This document shows, piece after piece, positions 1 through 7,804 of a stretch of 64,000 nucleotides of DNA. The stretch covers positions 1 through 64,000 of the forward strand of contig JAUWAU010000009.1 in assembly GCA_030601885.1 (NCBI GenBank), given 5' to 3'. The position numbers and the translations under genes were made by a program. The notes beneath the pieces were generated by a model. That model saw only the letters and a program-made list of their open reading frames with translations, ran no database searches and was not told the origin of the DNA. The DNA is from Armatimonadota bacterium. GTDB taxonomy: Bacteria > Armatimonadota > Zipacnadia > JAUWAU01. How positions within the stretch are numbered: the stretch's first letter is position 1; each line of letters begins with the position of its first letter.

Positions 1-32
1 ACCGCCTGAGCCGACTCTATGACGCCGACGCC

Positions 33-110
33 GAGATTCTTCGCTCGGAGTTTCGGGGACAGACAGCGAGGTGTCAGTCCCCGAAACTCAGTTGGTCGCT
101 CAGAATGACA
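33..110. repeat. Composite hairpin repeat
   Basis: A 13-base arm at 48-60 (GAGTTTCGGGGAC) is perfectly inverted at 77-89 around a 16-base loop. Outside it, GAGATTCTTCGCTC (33-46) and CTCAGAATGACA (about 99-110) are the two halves of a motif that recurs, in the other orientation, inside the inverted-repeat element at 19183-19312. It is non-coding and looks like a dispersed mobile repeat with a second palindrome nested in it. Confidence 0.6.
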
Positions 111-414
111 TCTACCGGCAAAGTCTCGTTGTAGTACTAGGAACGCGAGCCTGATCTGGTGGAGTTTGGGACATCGGGTTGAGGCGAGGTGTCTCGTGTT
201 GTCGCGTTCACACCTAGAACTCCCATCATGTGGTGTGCCCTGCAATAACGGCGAAGGAGCTCGAGGGAGTGAAAGGTTTGTCCTTCTTCTGCGATAGTGG
301 TTGTAACCTTTTGGTAGGGACGAAGTTGGCTACTTTTGGTGTGGATGCGACATCATGAGCACTCCCAGAAACGCGACCACCAGACCGTCGGCTGGCGACG
401 GCAGATAGAGGACG
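111..414. other. Intergenic stretch, no gene recognised
   Basis: Only short open frames without ribosome binding sites or recognisable products occur here. I see no terminator or RNA gene. The sequence bordering the 1.38 kb direct repeat at 415 has no counterpart next to the second copy. Confidence 0.5.
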
Positions 415-438
415 CACGCGCACTCGGGCAGGCAGGCA

Positions 439-1497
439 CTAGCGATCGTGAATTACGAACCGCCCCCGCACGGTGGCCCAGTGGTCGTCGTCCGTGAAGA
501 CGAGCGTGAAGTCCTTCCCGTCTGCGCTGAACCACTTGCTGGAGAAGTAAAAGGATATCGTGCCCCTGATGTTGCCCCAGTTATGATAGTAGGCCACCGA
601 GGTCCACGGCCCCCACGGCTCGGGTGCGTCGAAGATGGCGAGGTTGCCGGCGGCGGCCTCCGTGTGCTCCGTGGTGAGCAGATACCGCCGCAGAGGGATG
701 TTGTAGCTCACGCTCGCCGTGCGGACGCCGTTGGGGTCCTCGAAGACAGGCCTCCTCTTCGAGAGGTCCCCCGTCCACATGGGGTCCCCGTTCTCGTCGA
801 GCCCAGCGAAGAACTCATACGCGCCGCGATCCATGATATTGGCCTTCGGCACGCGCGCGAGATCGACTCGGCCCGGCTTGTTCATCGCCCACTGCGTTCC
901 CCGCGGGAAATAGGAATACACGTACTCATCAGGCGCGCCGGCGTAGTCCTTGGCGAAGTTGCAGAACGTGCCCGCATAGAGCTCGTCGTCACGCGTGAAG
1001 CGCCACTCGCTCCGCTCCCAGGTATTGCCTTTATCGGTCGATCTGAGCACGCGCGTCTCGCCGGAGAAGGCGTTGCCCGATCCGGGTCCCCACCACGCGT
1101 ACAGCACACCGCCGACGGAAAGTATGCCATAGCTCTTCCCGCCGAAGGTGACCGGGTTCTCGCCGTCGTGTCCGCCCCAGACGTTATAGCCCCGGTAGTT
1201 GTCGGCCGGGCCTTCCACGCGCGCGAAGCCGAGGCTCACTCGGCCCAGGCTATTCGTCCCGCCGAAGCCGCCGCCGTCTCCCCAGACGGTGTACTGGTGA
1301 TCGTCATCCGCCCAGGTGATGGGCCAGTTGTCGCTCCCCGGTGCGAGCTTGCGGTGGGTGGACCAGTCGAAGGTGACGCCGGTGATCACGCGACTGCGCG
1401 GGTAAGGCGCACGCGCGTCCGACTGACCAAGGAGGGGTAAGAGCATCGCCACCGCCGGCAACAGGGGCTGGGACGCAAACAAGAAGATGGGAGCCAT
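439..1497 (-). CDS. Secreted DUF4185-like five-bladed-propeller protein (intact copy)
   Basis: 352 residues. ATG at 1497 is chosen over the in-frame GTG at 1503 because GAGGTG sits about six bases upstream of it. A hydrophobic N-terminus (about residues 2-24) suggests export. The conserved segment around residues 45-60 (ITWADDDHQYTVWGDGGGFG) and the later YGILSVGGVLYAWW are typical of DUF4185 proteins, which share the glycosidase-like beta-propeller fold. Substrate and catalysis are unknown. It lies just downstream of a truncated E1-beta fragment and is the unbroken member of a duplicated pair; its twin at 3353-4410 is frameshifted. It is probably the last gene of a minus-strand run. An alternative is a non-enzymatic exo-alpha-sialidase-like propeller. 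Confidence 0.85.
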   Translation of the reverse strand: MAPIFLFASQPLLPAVAMLLPLLGQSDARAPYPRSRVITGVTFDWSTHRKLAPGSDNWPITWADDDHQYTVWGDGGGFGGTNSLGRVSLGFARVEGPADNYRGYNVWGGHDGENPVTFGGKSYGILSVGGVLYAWWGPGSGNAFSGETRVLRSTDKGNTWERSEWRFTRDDELYAGTFCNFAKDYAGAPDEYVYSYFPRGTQWAMNKPGRVDLARVPKANIMDRGAYEFFAGLDENGDPMWTGDLSKRRPVFEDPNGVRTASVSYNIPLRRYLLTTEHTEAAAGNLAIFDAPEPWGPWTSVAYYHNWGNIRGTISFYFSSKWFSADGKDFTLVFTDDDHWATVRGRFVIHDR

Positions 1498-1540
1498 CTG
1501 CACACCTCGCGCTGTGCACTATAGGCTGCCACGCCGGCTG

Positions 1541-1796
1541 CTACGCCGCTTCGTCCTTCTCGCCGACGACCTGCTTCACTGCCGCGACGATGTCGCCGAC
1601 CTGCGGCATCACGTAGGACTCCATCGGCTCGGCGAAGGGTATCGGGGCGAACTTTGCCCCGACCCGCACCGGCGGCGCCTTGAGCTGCTCGAAGGCCCGC
1701 TCGCACACCTGGGCGGCGATCTCGGCGCCAAAGCCGCCGAACGTGACCGCCTCGTGCACTACCACGAGCCTTCCTGTCTTTGCCACAGACTCCAGG
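1541..1796 (-). pseudogene. C-terminal fragment of 2-oxoacid dehydrogenase E1 beta
   Basis: The 84 codons are nearly identical to the C-terminus of the complete E1-beta at 4454-5455 (ESVAKTGRLVVVHEAVTFGG onward). Homology begins exactly at the repeat boundary at 1796. Upstream of that point the reading frame has no E1 sequence and no credible start; a GTG at 1804 opens the frame but lacks a Shine-Dalgarno. The thiamine-diphosphate contact and alpha-subunit interface regions are missing, so it cannot be an E1 subunit. It is a by-product of the segment duplication and not an independent gene. Confidence 0.9.
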
Positions 1797-1861
1797 TCGC
1801 GCACCGGTGTGGATGGATCCTCATGGCTTTGGCCCAGCGGAGGCGCGACGATGACGCCGGT

Positions 1862-3316
1862 TCATTGGCTGGCTTTGGCGACGATGATCAAGGTGAGCAG
1901 TAGGGCATAGAGAAAGGTCGGTATCCCCCCGGTAAGGAGCCCGGTCACCGTGCCGGGGGTGAGACCCTGCCGCCGCCACGACCACAGGGCAACGAACACC
2001 GCTGCCGGACCACACAACACTAAGATAGGTACTACGAGGAAGCTCACCACAGGTTGGAGTACGGCTGGGGCTTGCCGGGGGCTCGCGACGCTGACGAATG
2101 CAAGCTTGCTGCTGTCCGGTGACCAGCAGAAACCTGACGGAGCGGTCCACGACTGCGTGAAGAAGAGCTCGGAAGGCACAAGAGTCCCCCAGTTCGCTGG
2201 ATGCAGTGTCAGGCGCCGATTCCGCCACACTGATGCAACGTCCAGCTTCTTCTTCGCCGGCTCATGCGTGTATATCGTGGCGACAGAGCGCAGCCCCGTG
2301 CCATCGGCGTTCATCACGTACAGATCGGGATATGGGGCGCCCTTCAGGTGGGCCCAGAAGGCGAGCTTTTGCCCGTCAGGACACCAGATCGGCCCGCCGA
2401 GCATCTCGTAGCGCTGAGCCGGTGTGACTGCCGTCTGGCCGGTGCCGTCCGCGTTCATCACGTGCACCTGGTCACCGGCCAGGAATGCGATCTTCTCGCC
2501 ATCGGGCGACCAGGCCGGTTCGCAGGAGCCAACCTTGGCCGCCAGGGGGACCAGGTCGGTGCCGTCCGCCTTCACGGAGTAGAGAGTTGTCCGGCCGCCC
2601 CATGCGTGGAATATGATCCTCGCGCTATCCAGAGACCACGTGGGACTGCCGCCACGGCCGTTTGGGGCGGTGATCCTTAGTGGGCCGGCACCCTCTGAGC
2701 TGATCACGGCCACGTGGCTGCCCTCGTCCCCCCATACGCCGTATGCGAGTTTGCTGCCGTCGGGCGACCACGATAGGTCGTTACAGTGGCCAGAGTCTTC
2801 TGCCAACTGCGTCAAGCCGCTGCCGTCTCGGTTCATGACCCATAGAGTATCCGTTGCACCCGGGTCAAGACCCCCGAAGGCGATCTTACTTCCGTCCGGC
2901 GACCAAGTGGGAGACGTGTATGCCATCCAGGACTCAACGGTCAGCCTGCGTACGTGCGTCCCGTCGGCAGCCATTACATAGATCCCGCCTTCCAGCCCAA
3001 AGGCGGAGAAAACGATGCTCTGCCCACCGGGAGACCAATCAGGGTCGCGGTACTGAGCTGGAGACTCGGTGAGCCGGGTCTTTCCACTGCCGTCCGCATT
3101 GACGAGGTAGATATGGTCCCGGGGCTCGGGACCGCCACCGCCGATGATCGGCTGGCCGCTTGTCACTGCGACCCCGATCCTTGCGATGAGGAACACCAAG
3201 CTGGCGACGCCCATTCCTGCCGCCCAAGCGCCCAATCCGCGCTGACGCCGGTTTGCCCAGTACCATGCGAGCGCTCCTGCTGCGAGTGGCACCAATGCCT
3301 CTATCACGCCGGTCAT
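1862..3316 (-). CDS. Membrane-anchored TolB/PD40-type beta-propeller protein
   Basis: 484 residues. ATG at 3316 follows GGAGGA with good spacing; an upstream frame extension reaches into the neighbouring repeat and is not needed. It has two N-terminal membrane segments (about residues 5-20 and 30-52), then roughly residues 65-400 with repeated WSPDG/W[SC]PDG and VNADGSG/MNADGTG motifs, the signature of TolB-like PD40 propeller blades. The C-terminus has two more membrane helices after VLQPVVSFLVVP. The propeller is probably extracytoplasmic and binds a protein or ligand; no enzyme motif is visible. It sits between the two copies of the 1.38 kb repeat, and its ribosome binding site abuts the repeat edge. 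This suggests it was brought in during, or split by, the duplication. Confidence 0.8.
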   Translation of the reverse strand: MTGVIEALVPLAAGALAWYWANRRQRGLGAWAAGMGVASLVFLIARIGVAVTSGQPIIGGGGPEPRDHIYLVNADGSGKTRLTESPAQYRDPDWSPGGQSIVFSAFGLEGGIYVMAADGTHVRRLTVESWMAYTSPTWSPDGSKIAFGGLDPGATDTLWVMNRDGSGLTQLAEDSGHCNDLSWSPDGSKLAYGVWGDEGSHVAVISSEGAGPLRITAPNGRGGSPTWSLDSARIIFHAWGGRTTLYSVKADGTDLVPLAAKVGSCEPAWSPDGEKIAFLAGDQVHVMNADGTGQTAVTPAQRYEMLGGPIWCPDGQKLAFWAHLKGAPYPDLYVMNADGTGLRSVATIYTHEPAKKKLDVASVWRNRRLTLHPANWGTLVPSELFFTQSWTAPSGFCWSPDSSKLAFVSVASPRQAPAVLQPVVSFLVVPILVLCGPAAVFVALWSWRRQGLTPGTVTGLLTGGIPTFLYALLLTLIIVAKASQ

Positions 3317-3328
3317 CGGATCTTCCTC

Positions 3329-4709
3329 CACGCGCACTTGGGCAGGCAGGGACTAGCGATCGTGAATTACGAACCGCCCCCGCACGGTGGCCCAGTGGTC
3401 GTCGTCCGTGAAGACGAACGTGAAGTCCTTGCCGTCCGCGCTGAACCATTTGCTGGAGAAGTAAAAGGATATCGTGCCCCTGATGTTGCCCCAGTTATGA
3501 TAGTAGGCCACCGTGGTCCATGGGCCCAGGGCTCGGGTGCGTCGAAGATGGCGAGGTTGCCGGCGGCGGTCTCCGTGTGCTCCGTGGTGAGCAGATACCG
3601 CCGCAGAGGGATGTTGTAGCTCACGCTCGCCGTGCGGACGCCGTTGGGGTCCTCGAACACGGGCTTCCGCTCGGACAGGTGCTTTGTCCAGATGGGGCTG
3701 TCGTTCTTGTCGAGCCCGGCGAAGAACGCGTACGCGCCGCGATCCATGATATTGGCCTTCGGCACGCGCGCGAGATCGACTCCCCCTGGCTTGTTCATCG
3801 CCCACTGCGTTCCCCGCAGGAAATAGGAATACACGTACTCATCAGGCGCGCCGGCGTAGTCCTTGGCGAAGTTGCAGAACGTGCCCGCATAGAGCTCGTC
3901 GTCACGCGTGAAGCGCCACTCGCTCCGCTCCCAGGTATTGCCCTTATCGGTCGATCTGAGCATGCGCGTCTCGGCGGGGAAGGCGTTGCCCGATCCCGGT
4001 CCCCACCACGCGTACAGCACACCGCCGACGGAAAGTATGCCATAGCTCTTCCCGCCGAAGGTGGCCGGGTTCTCGCCGTCGTGTCCGCCCCAGACGTTAT
4101 AGCCCTTGTAGCTGTCGGCCGGGCCTTCCACGCGTGCGAAGCCGAGGCTCACTCGGCCCAGGCTATTCGTCCCGCCGAAGCCGCCGCCGTCTCCCCAGAC
4201 GGTGTACTGGTGATCGTCATCCGCCCAGGTGATGGGCCAGTTGTCGCTGCCCGGCGCGAGCTTGCGGTGGGTGGACCAGTCGAACGTGACGCCGGTGATC
4301 ACGGGACTGGGTGGGTACGGAGCACGCGCGTCCGACTGGCCAAGGAGAGGTAAGAGCATCGCCACCGCCGGCAACAGGGGCTGGGACGCAAACAAGGAGA
4401 CAGGAGCCATCTGCGCACCTCGCGCTGTGCACTATAGGCTGGCACGCCGGCTGCTACGCCGCTTCGTCCTTCTCGCCGACCACCCGCTTCACTGCCGCGA
4501 CGATGTCGTCCACCTGCGGCATCACGTAGGACTCCATCGGCTCGGCGAAGGGGATCGGGGCGAACTTTGCCCCGATCCGCACCGGCGGCGCCTTGAGCTG
4601 CTCGAAGGCCCGCTCGCACACCTGTGCGGCGATCTCGGCGCCAAAGCCGCCGAACGTGACCGCCTCGTGCACTACTACGAGCCTTCCTGTCTTTGCCACA
4701 GACTCCAGG
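3329..4709. repeat. Direct repeat, copy 2 (1,381 bp)
   Basis: Counterpart of 415-1796 and one base shorter. Its right end lies within the complete E1-beta gene and its left end abuts the TolB-like gene's ribosome binding site. Because the E1-beta gene is complete here, this is probably the ancestral location and copy 1 the derived one. Confidence 0.9.
3353..4410 (-). pseudogene. DUF4185-like secreted protein, frameshifted copy
   Basis: Begins with ATG at 4410 behind the same GAGGTG site as its twin and matches it closely until the EPWGPW region. There a single base is missing: near 3522-3530 the copy reads CATGGGCCCAGGG where the intact copy reads CACGGCCCCCACGG. The original frame resumes and runs through YYHNWGNIRGTISFYF to a stop at 3353. 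Read straight through, translation ends at 3367 with an unrelated tail, losing about 50 conserved residues. Signal peptide and most propeller blades remain. It is either a genuine pseudogene relieved by the intact paralogue or a sequencing error; the divergence of the two copies argues that both are real loci. Confidence 0.8.
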
Positions 4710-5455
4710 ATCAGATCCATGTCCAGCGGCTGCAGCGTCCGGGGGTCAACGACCTCGACGCTGATGCCCTCGTCCGCCAGCCGCTCGGCTGCCTCGAGGC
4801 AGTAGTAGAGCTTCTCGGACCACGACACAACCGTCACGTCGGCGCCCTCGCGCTTGATGTCACCTTTGCCGATGGGCACGAGGGTCTCCTCGGCCGGAAC
4901 CGGGCCTTTGCGGAGGTACAGCGTCTTGTGCTCGATGAACACCACAGGATTGTCGTCGCGAATGGCCGACTTGATCAGCCCCCGGGCATCGGCCGGCGCC
5001 GACGGCATTATCACCTTCAGGCCCGGTATATGGGCCATCCACGCCTCGAGAGACTGCGAATGCTGGGCGGCGTAGCCCGTGGCGCCTCCGGCGGGGGTGC
5101 GCACCACCAGCGGGAGTTTGAACTGTCCGCCGCTCATATAGCGCCACTTGGCCGCGTTGTTCACGATGGCGTCGGAGGCCTGCGTCAGGAAGTCACAGTA
5201 CATGATCTCCACCACGGGCCGCAGCCCCACGAGGGCCGCGCCGACGGCCATGCCGGCGATGGCCGACTCCGAGATGGGCGTGTCGCGCACGCGCTCGGGA
5301 CCGAACTCGCGCAGCAGCCCCTTGGTCACGCCGTACACGCTGCCGTATACGCCCACATCCTCGCCCATGACGATCACGTGCTCGTCCCGCCGCATTTCCT
5401 CCAGCAGCCCGGTCCGAACGGCCTGGGCAAAGATGATCTCGCGGATCTTCTTCAT
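4454..5455 (-). CDS. 2-oxoacid dehydrogenase E1 component, beta subunit
   Basis: 333 residues, the usual length for a free-standing E1 beta. It has the N-terminal thiamine-diphosphate half (GEDVGVYGSVYGVTKGL, then TPISESAIAGMAVGAALVGL with the conserved Glu) and a complete C-terminal transketolase-type domain. With the alpha subunit it decarboxylates a 2-oxoacid and hands the acyl group to an E2 lipoyl protein in the cytoplasm. Pyruvate, acetoin and branched-chain substrates cannot be told apart here. It lies 38 bases after the alpha gene with GAGG upstream, so the pair is cotranscribed. No E2 or E3 gene is in the window. Its 3' end is duplicated at 1541-1796. Confidence 0.93.
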   Translation of the reverse strand: MKKIREIIFAQAVRTGLLEEMRRDEHVIVMGEDVGVYGSVYGVTKGLLREFGPERVRDTPISESAIAGMAVGAALVGLRPVVEIMYCDFLTQASDAIVNNAAKWRYMSGGQFKLPLVVRTPAGGATGYAAQHSQSLEAWMAHIPGLKVIMPSAPADARGLIKSAIRDDNPVVFIEHKTLYLRKGPVPAEETLVPIGKGDIKREGADVTVVSWSEKLYYCLEAAERLADEGISVEVVDPRTLQPLDMDLILESVAKTGRLVVVHEAVTFGGFGAEIAAQVCERAFEQLKAPPVRIGAKFAPIPFAEPMESYVMPQVDDIVAAVKRVVGEKDEAA

Positions 5456-5493
5456 GGTGGCTCATCCTCTGCGGCCGGGTGCCACACGTCGCC

Positions 5494-6462
5494 TTAGGCG
5501 TAGATGTCCTCGAGCGCCTCCTCGGGCGCCGGCGCCGGCGACTTACGGGCCTCCTCGGCCGCCTCATCGATCTCCGCTCTGATCCTCTCGCGGTGGTCCA
5601 CGACCTGGTCCGGCTCCAGTAGGCAGTCCTCCAGTATCTGCCTCTCCAGCAGGTGGATCGGATCGTGCTCGCGCCGCATCTGCAGCGGCTCCTGCTTCGA
5701 GCGATATGGCTGCTGATCGGCCATGTGGTGGCCCTCGAAACGGTAGCAGTCGAACACGAGCAGGCTCGGCTCCGACTCCTCGCGCGCGAGTCGCACCGCC
5801 TCGGCCACGGTGTGGTACACGACCACCACGTCCATGCCGTTCTCGCGCTTGCCGGGCATGCCATACGAGTCTGCACGGCGATGGATCTCCTCGATGGCAG
5901 TTGCCTGCTCGACGGGTACTGAGATGGCGTAGAGGTTGTTCTCGCAGATGAACACCACGGGCAGCTTCCAGAGGCCGGCCATATTGAGCGCCTCGTGAAA
6001 CGCTCCGTTGTTCGCCGCGCCCTCGCCGAAGAAGTCGATCACGATCCTGCCGTTGCCCAGCAGCTTGCACGCCAGCCCGGCTCCCGCTGCCATGGGGATG
6101 TTGGCGGCCACGACGGGGTTTTCGCCGAGGAAGTTGATATTCTTGTCGGCGATGTGCATCGAGCCGCCTTTGCCCTTGGAGTAGCCATCCCGTCGGCCAA
6201 AGAGCTCGGCGTACATCCGCATCGGATCGCAGCCCTTCGCCAGGGCGTGCCCGTGCCCGCGGTGCGTGCTGATGACGTAGTCCGCCGGCTCGATAGCGTG
6301 CAGCGCGCCCACCGCCACAGCCTCCTGGCCGATGTACAGGTGCGTCCCGCCGCGCATCTGCTTGTTGGGATACAGCTCGTCGCGGATCTTCTCCTCAAAG
6401 AATCGTATCCGCAGCATATCCTCGTAGAAGTGCAGAAGCTGCTCGATTCGGAGGATCCTCAC
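5494..6462 (-). CDS. 2-oxoacid dehydrogenase E1 component, alpha subunit
   Basis: 322 residues starting with GTG at 6462, nine bases after GGAGG; a nearby ATG is out of frame. It contains the alpha-subunit active-site region with RGHGHALAKG and GRRDGYSKGKGGSMH, and the thiamine-diphosphate/magnesium motif FFGEGAANNGAFHEALN...CENN. GEG replaces the more usual GDG. It forms the alpha2beta2 heterotetramer with the next gene. The length and GGSMH loop resemble the acetoin/pyruvate E1 alpha group. The carboxy-terminal tail is rich in Ala, Pro and Glu. It may be the fifth gene of a minus-strand run that starts with the sulfur/selenium genes near 9.9 kb. Confidence 0.93.
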   Translation of the reverse strand: MRILRIEQLLHFYEDMLRIRFFEEKIRDELYPNKQMRGGTHLYIGQEAVAVGALHAIEPADYVISTHRGHGHALAKGCDPMRMYAELFGRRDGYSKGKGGSMHIADKNINFLGENPVVAANIPMAAGAGLACKLLGNGRIVIDFFGEGAANNGAFHEALNMAGLWKLPVVFICENNLYAISVPVEQATAIEEIHRRADSYGMPGKRENGMDVVVVYHTVAEAVRLAREESEPSLLVFDCYRFEGHHMADQQPYRSKQEPLQMRREHDPIHLLERQILEDCLLEPDQVVDHRERIRAEIDEAAEEARKSPAPAPEEALEDIYA

Positions 6463-6548
6463 AGCGCATCACCTCCAGGCCTGCAGGGAGCGCCACCATG
6501 TCGGTGTCATACTTGCCTATACCCGCTCCGCTGCATGAAAGAAGTCAC

Positions 6549-7766
6549 CTACGCGCGGTTTGCCGCCCCTTGCTCAACCGGGGCCCTCTGTCCGCCCGCT
6601 GCCTCGCGATCCAGTGTGCGGATGGTCTCGGTGGCAACGTATGCTGCGTTCGCCGGTCCGTCCGGTGCCACATTGTCCACCACGTCCGTCGGCCAGTGCC
6701 AGTGCGCCGTGCTCTCGGCCGAAATGGTCATGACGCGGTAGCTCCGCATGAGCGCCACGACGGCGTCCGACGAGATCACCCGTGCCGGTGCAACTGTCAC
6801 CTCGATGTCCGCCTTCTCCGCCGCATCGCCGGCCACCTCGAGCAGATGGGCGTCGGCTGCCCTGGTTATGAGCATGCCCTCACTGGAATTGAAGCGCAGC
6901 TTGGGCGACGCGACGGAGTCGATGTTCAGGAAGTACGTCGTCGGGCGGTCGAACCGGTGCTTCTGCAGCAGCCGCAGCATCCCCACGAGGCCCGCCTCCT
7001 CCGCCCCGGTGCCGACGATCCATACGTCAGTGGCTTCCAGGTGCGGCAGCGCCCGGGCGACGAGGACGAGCGCAGCAACGCCCGAGGCATTGTCGCTGGC
7101 GCCGGGCACAACGGGAGCCAGAAAGTGCTGGTGGGCCAGGATTCCGAGACACACCAGTAGGTGGGCCGCGAAGGGCGCGGCCGCGTAGAGCATCGTCGTC
7201 GTCGCGCCGAATTCCTGGAGGATACTGACGATAGGAATGAGCACCATGCCGGCCACCATCAGCACAAACAACACCCTGAACGCCTTCACCATGCGGGGAT
7301 GGAACACTATCCCAGCTCGGGCCGAGTCAATGTGGGCAGTCACGACGACGGTGCGTTTCGCTTCTCCCTGTGCCGTCCGTCGTCCGATGACGTTGCGGCT
7401 CGTGACCCGTGGGACCAGGCGCGAGGCGCACTCGATGGTGAGGTTCTCCGCGAAGAGAAGGCCAACCGCGACGAGGCCTATGACGGCCGCAGCTAATGGC
7501 AGAACGAAGGCCACACCGAACGCCACGAGCGAAAGAATGGCGAGCAACCCATAGGCGAGAGCGAAGCTGCTGGGAGTTGCGAACGGCTCGACCGTCGTCT
7601 CGAAGCCGGCCTTCTCCAAGTTTGCCGCGAGCCAGCTTGCGGCCGCGGCCTCCTCGGCCGATCCGGCAAGTCGGGGGCCGACGTCAACAGATACCTCTCG
7701 GACGAGCCGCAATGCCTCGCTGTTGTCGCGCCCGATCTCTTCCCGGCTGCGCGCGGCCGTTGACAT
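6549..7766 (-). CDS. M28-family zinc aminopeptidase with membrane helices
   Basis: 405 residues. Zinc-ligand motifs of family M28 occur in order: AHID (His145, Asp147), GASDNASG (Asp225), GAEEAG (catalytic Glu256 and ligand Glu257), NIDSV (Asp283) and a His at HWHWPTD (about 355-357). Unusually, hydrophobic stretches break the fold at about 65-107 and 160-210. This suggests membrane spans between the N-terminal propeptide-like part and the catalytic core. It probably trims peptides at the membrane or periplasmic face. It is 38 bases downstream of the cysteine desulfurase-like gene and 86 upstream of E1 alpha, on the same strand. Substrate specificity cannot be read from sequence. Confidence 0.88.
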   Translation of the reverse strand: MSTAARSREEIGRDNSEALRLVREVSVDVGPRLAGSAEEAAAASWLAANLEKAGFETTVEPFATPSSFALAYGLLAILSLVAFGVAFVLPLAAAVIGLVAVGLLFAENLTIECASRLVPRVTSRNVIGRRTAQGEAKRTVVVTAHIDSARAGIVFHPRMVKAFRVLFVLMVAGMVLIPIVSILQEFGATTTMLYAAAPFAAHLLVCLGILAHQHFLAPVVPGASDNASGVAALVLVARALPHLEATDVWIVGTGAEEAGLVGMLRLLQKHRFDRPTTYFLNIDSVASPKLRFNSSEGMLITRAADAHLLEVAGDAAEKADIEVTVAPARVISSDAVVALMRSYRVMTISAESTAHWHWPTDVVDNVAPDGPANAAYVATETIRTLDREAAGGQRAPVEQGAANRA

Positions 7767-7804
7767 GTCTCGCGCTCATCCGTTTCCCAGGCCCATCGGA
7801 CGCC

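Larger units (their letters stand above)
415..1796. repeat. Direct repeat, copy 1 (1,382 bp)
   Basis: Homologous along its whole length to 3329-4709, starting at CACGCGCACT and ending at GACTCCAGG in both. It carries a complete DUF4185-like gene and the last 84 codons of an E1-beta gene. The copies differ by many scattered substitutions (about twenty amino-acid changes in the DUF4185 product) and one deleted base in copy 2. The duplication is therefore real and not recent, not an assembly echo. The unique TolB-like gene lies between the copies. Confidence 0.9.

Noticed and set aside
448-1440. Long open frame on the plus strand opposite the DUF4185 gene (and similar at 3520-4353 and 39747-41627)
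   Set aside because: Mirror frames of a G+C-rich coding strand. The composition is Arg/Pro/His-rich with no recognisable domain or ribosome binding site, while the opposite frame is a clear protein family.
415-4709. The direct repeat as an assembly artefact
   Set aside because: The copies differ at many positions, have different flanks and one carries an indel, which a duplicated assembly would not show.
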